Source: Saprospiraceae bacterium (GTDB lineage: Bacteria; Bacteroidota; Bacteroidia; Chitinophagales; Saprospiraceae). From it: DNA of 8,248 nucleotides. Below the pieces are notes generated by a model. That model saw nothing but the letters and a program-made list of their open reading frames with translations. It was not told the DNA's origin and searched no databases. The DNA is taken from assembly GCA_013002625.1 (NCBI GenBank), contig JABDJE010000356.1:1-8248 (forward strand). The letters are read 5' to 3'. The first letter of the stretch is position 1, and every line of letters begins with the position of its first letter. Made by a program: the position numbers and the translations under genes. Positions 6,600-8,248 of this stretch are shown in pieces.

Positions 6600-6683
6600 G
6601 TTTCTTCATTATAAGTCTTGTTTGCTCTAGGAATTATATCATAAAACGTACTTTTAGTTTTATAAGTAATTCATACAACAATT

Positions 6684-7559
6684 ATGTACAAAATATCTTT
6701 CAAATCTGTACTCTTAATCCTGGGATTGGTCGTCATCTTAACCAATTGCTCCGAGAATCCAAACGAACTCAGAAAGGTTGAAAAGGATGAACTGATCCAA
6801 CAAATTGTAGACGAAGTCGTGATCAATTATGATTCCATCATTATCAAAAATGCGGAAGGTGATACCCTCACCAAAGCTGAATACCTGAGCCTTGAGAGAC
6901 CTGAATCACTCATCGAAGACAGATATGTGAATATGGATGGTGATATTAAAATGGTTGTCGTCAGAGAAAAAACTGAAGAAGATGAAGCGTTAATACAGGA
7001 AATCCATTCCAAATTTGCGCAAGCATTTGAAAATAAAGCACCTGTGCCTCATGTAAAAGTGGATTGTTGGAATCTTGTTGCGGCTCTGGACAGCATTCAT
7101 GATCTTGATCAGGGCATGCGCACGGGTAAGTATGATTTGGACCAAAACATGGATCTTAATAATCTGGGTTATGTCGTTAGTACAATCGAACAATGCATCA
7201 AAGGCAAAATGTTTGTACCAAAAGCGGATGAACTCAATACGATCTGGTTGGTCATTCAGCATAGCCCCTACAATGAATACAGAGAACAATATCTTCCATT
7301 TCTAAAAGAGTGGAAAAATAAAGGCTATCTGGATGGTGGTCATATTGCACTAATGGAAGACCGTATAAATATGAATAATGGTATTCCTCAAATCTACGGT
7401 TCACAGATTGTGAAAAATCAGCAGACCGATGAGTGGGTTGTCTATGATCTGGCAAGCCCTGAATCCGTAGACGCGCGACGTGCTGCTGTAGGCTTAGAAC
7501 CCCTAAAGGACTACGCGGCAAGGTTTGATGTTGTATTTGATGTCCCGCAGGAGCAATAA
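6684..7559 (+). CDS. Probable lipoprotein with DUF6624-like C-terminal domain
   Basis: A 291-residue exported protein. A hydrophobic leader (about 8-20) ends in LTNC with Cys22. The Asn before the Cys departs from the usual lipobox, so lipid attachment is probable but not certain. The first half (about 25-120) is charged and unrecognised. The second half (about 125-280) shows a pattern I associate with DUF6624: IWLVIQHSP (187-195), YREQYLPFLKE (199-209), HIALMEDRINMNNGIPQIYGSQ (from 220, ending at 241), WVVYDLASPESVDARRAAVG (251-270) and LEPLKDYA (271-278). The invariant-looking His193, Asp226/Arg227 and the QIYGSQ block could form a functional site, but no activity is known to me. Cys128 and Cys171 are the only other cysteines and could form a disulphide. 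The small membrane protein gene follows after 28 bp, so the two are likely one operon. Confidence 0.8.
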   Translation: MYKISFKSVLLILGLVVILTNCSENPNELRKVEKDELIQQIVDEVVINYDSIIIKNAEGDTLTKAEYLSLERPESLIEDRYVNMDGDIKMVVVREKTEEDEALIQEIHSKFAQAFENKAPVPHVKVDCWNLVAALDSIHDLDQGMRTGKYDLDQNMDLNNLGYVVSTIEQCIKGKMFVPKADELNTIWLVIQHSPYNEYREQYLPFLKEWKNKGYLDGGHIALMEDRINMNNGIPQIYGSQIVKNQQTDEWVVYDLASPESVDARRAAVGLEPLKDYAARFDVVFDVPQEQ

Positions 7560-7587
7560 AATGATACTTTAATAAGTCGAAAGAAAA

Positions 7588-8025
7588 ATGAAGATCAAAT
7601 ATATTTTCCTTGCAAGTTTGGCAATGGTATTTATAGTTGCTATCCTTCTGATTACAGGTTCACCTTTACTCACCCTGCCGACACCAGGCCTCAAGGGCGT
7701 ACCATTGGGCACGTTCATTACCTGGGTAGGGCTAATGTCTCTCCCCTACGCCATTTTCTGGGGAAGTGATGATCTAAGAAATCCCAAATCAAAGCTTGAA
7801 CGAAGTTTGAACATCCTATTAATTAGTGCATTTATAATGGCTGTATTATGGATCCCAGTTTCTTATTTGCTGGCTGGAAATATGTCATTTAACTTCACTG
7901 AAAAAGCAAGCTTCCAGGGTGGTCAAAGTGCAATGCGACTATTTTGGACATACACCTATTGTGTTGTAGGATTTCCAATTCTTATACTTTTACTTTTTAT
8001 TGTCTTAAAGTCTAAAATCACATAA
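7588..8025 (+). CDS. Small four-helix inner-membrane protein, unknown function
   Basis: A 145-residue hydrophobic protein with four predicted transmembrane segments at about 5-24, 40-59, 73-96 and 118-140. A Pro/Gly-rich loop (PTPGLKGVP, 31-39) lies between helices 1 and 2, and a charged loop (SDDLRNPKSKLER, 60-72) lies between helices 2 and 3. By the positive-inside rule the charged loop and both ends would face the cytoplasm. No family or catalytic motif is recognised. The ATG at 7588-7590 lies 28 bp after the lipoprotein stop with no terminator between, so it is probably co-transcribed with that gene. Its transcription unit ends at the hairpin at 8061-8094. Confidence 0.75.
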   Translation: MKIKYIFLASLAMVFIVAILLITGSPLLTLPTPGLKGVPLGTFITWVGLMSLPYAIFWGSDDLRNPKSKLERSLNILLISAFIMAVLWIPVSYLLAGNMSFNFTEKASFQGGQSAMRLFWTYTYCVVGFPILILLLFIVLKSKIT

Positions 8026-8060
8026 GACAAGGGTGAATTGACATAATATGGTTGAATAAA

Positions 8061-8094
8061 AAAGAGGGATAAACAATTAAGTAAATCCCTCTTT
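8061..8094. terminator. Bidirectional intrinsic terminator between convergent genes
   Basis: AAAGAGGGAT (8061-8070) pairs with ATCCCTCTTT (8085-8094), a perfect 10-bp stem with a 14-base loop. On the minus strand the stem is followed by a T-run (complement of the A-run 8058-8063), a good terminator for the catalase-peroxidase gene. On the plus strand the tail is CTTTATATAT, weaker but usable for the membrane-protein transcript. Confidence 0.82.
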
Positions 8095-8119
8095 ATATAT
8101 CAACTCTAATCTAAATTCT

Positions 8120-8248
8120 CTATTTCAATTCAAATCTATCCAGATTCATCACTTTATTCCATGCTGATACGAAATCGTTTACAAACTTTTCACTGCTATC
8201 AGAAGAAGCGTATAATTCAGCCAATGCACGCAATTCGGTGTTAGATCC
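8120..8248 (-). CDS. katG: Catalase-peroxidase, C-terminal end (5' part outside window)
   Basis: Only the last 42 residues and the TAG stop (complement of 8120-8122) are in the window. They match the highly conserved C-terminus of bifunctional catalase-peroxidase KatG: GSNTELRALAELYAS, then EKFVNDFVSAW, ending KVMNLDRFELK. In E. coli and relatives the same region reads GSNSVLRAVAEVYAS and KVMNLDRFDL, as I recall it. The enzyme is a haem protein that breaks down hydrogen peroxide. The haem-binding catalytic domain lies outside the window, so integrity of the whole gene cannot be judged. It converges on the small membrane protein gene, and the shared terminator lies between them. Confidence 0.92.
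   Translation of the reverse strand, partial: GSNTELRALAELYASSDSSEKFVNDFVSAWNKVMNLDRFELK

Noticed and set aside
6621..6656. Promoter for the lipoprotein gene (TTTG at 6621 and TACTTTTA at 6649)
   Set aside because: The -7-like box has its final G replaced by A and the spacing is about 24 bp, longer than usual, so it is too weak to call.
6641..6663. Hairpin ATAAAAC/GTTTTAT as terminator of the NTF2-like gene
   Set aside because: It is only seven pairs, almost all A-T, with a nine-base loop and no T-run after it; the stability is too low.
7075..7521. Overlapping open frames on both strands within the DUF6624-like gene
   Set aside because: They lie fully inside a gene with clear family pattern and have no independent start signals or motifs.

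Overview
The window looks like chromosomal DNA from a Bacteroidota bacterium (a Saprospiria/Cytophagia/Flavobacteriia type, not identified further). The evidence is the moderately low GC, a GLPGLI-family secreted protein, a large TonB-receptor-like outer-membrane barrel with an N-terminal carboxypeptidase-regulatory-like domain, an RprX/RprY-like two-component pair, near absence of Shine-Dalgarno sequences, and upstream boxes of the Bacteroidota -7 type (TAnnTTTG). No tRNA, rRNA, CRISPR array, transposase or phage gene was seen.

Layout. Bases 1-197 (+) hold the last 64 codons of an unrecognised protein. It converges, with a 12-bp gap, on a minus-strand pair: a sensor histidine kinase (1037-2401) followed by an OmpR/PhoB-type response regulator (210-896). 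The 140-bp gap between them holds a G-rich degenerate repeat and a GC-rich hairpin. Divergent from the kinase across 151 bp lie a GLPGLI-family secreted protein (2553-3296) and, 29 bp on, a 905-residue outer-membrane beta-barrel receptor (3326-6043). A strong intrinsic terminator (6075-6112) closes that unit. Next come an NTF2-like/SnoaL-like protein with a TTG start (6129-6599), a probable lipoprotein with a DUF6624-like C-terminal half (6684-7559), and a small four-helix membrane protein (7588-8025). A two-way hairpin terminator (8061-8094) separates these from the C-terminal end of a minus-strand catalase-peroxidase gene, katG (8120 to the window edge).

How the genes may work together. The clearest functional unit is 210-6043: a HAMP-less membrane kinase and its regulator facing a periplasmic GLPGLI protein and an outer-membrane receptor. 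The shared control region carries two 14-bp near-identical direct repeats spaced exactly 21 bp, plus a third partial copy 10 bp away. This is the arrangement expected for tandem OmpR-family binding. The repeats end 17 bp before a good -7 box for the GLPGLI-receptor operon, which lacks a clear -33 box, as expected for an activator-dependent promoter. A second -7 box sits so close to the kinase ATG that the kinase transcript could be leaderless. I infer an envelope-sensing regulatory module that switches on its neighbouring outer-membrane system; the signal and the cargo cannot be read from the sequence. The genes to the right look like ordinary small conserved Bacteroidota genes, mostly of unknown function.
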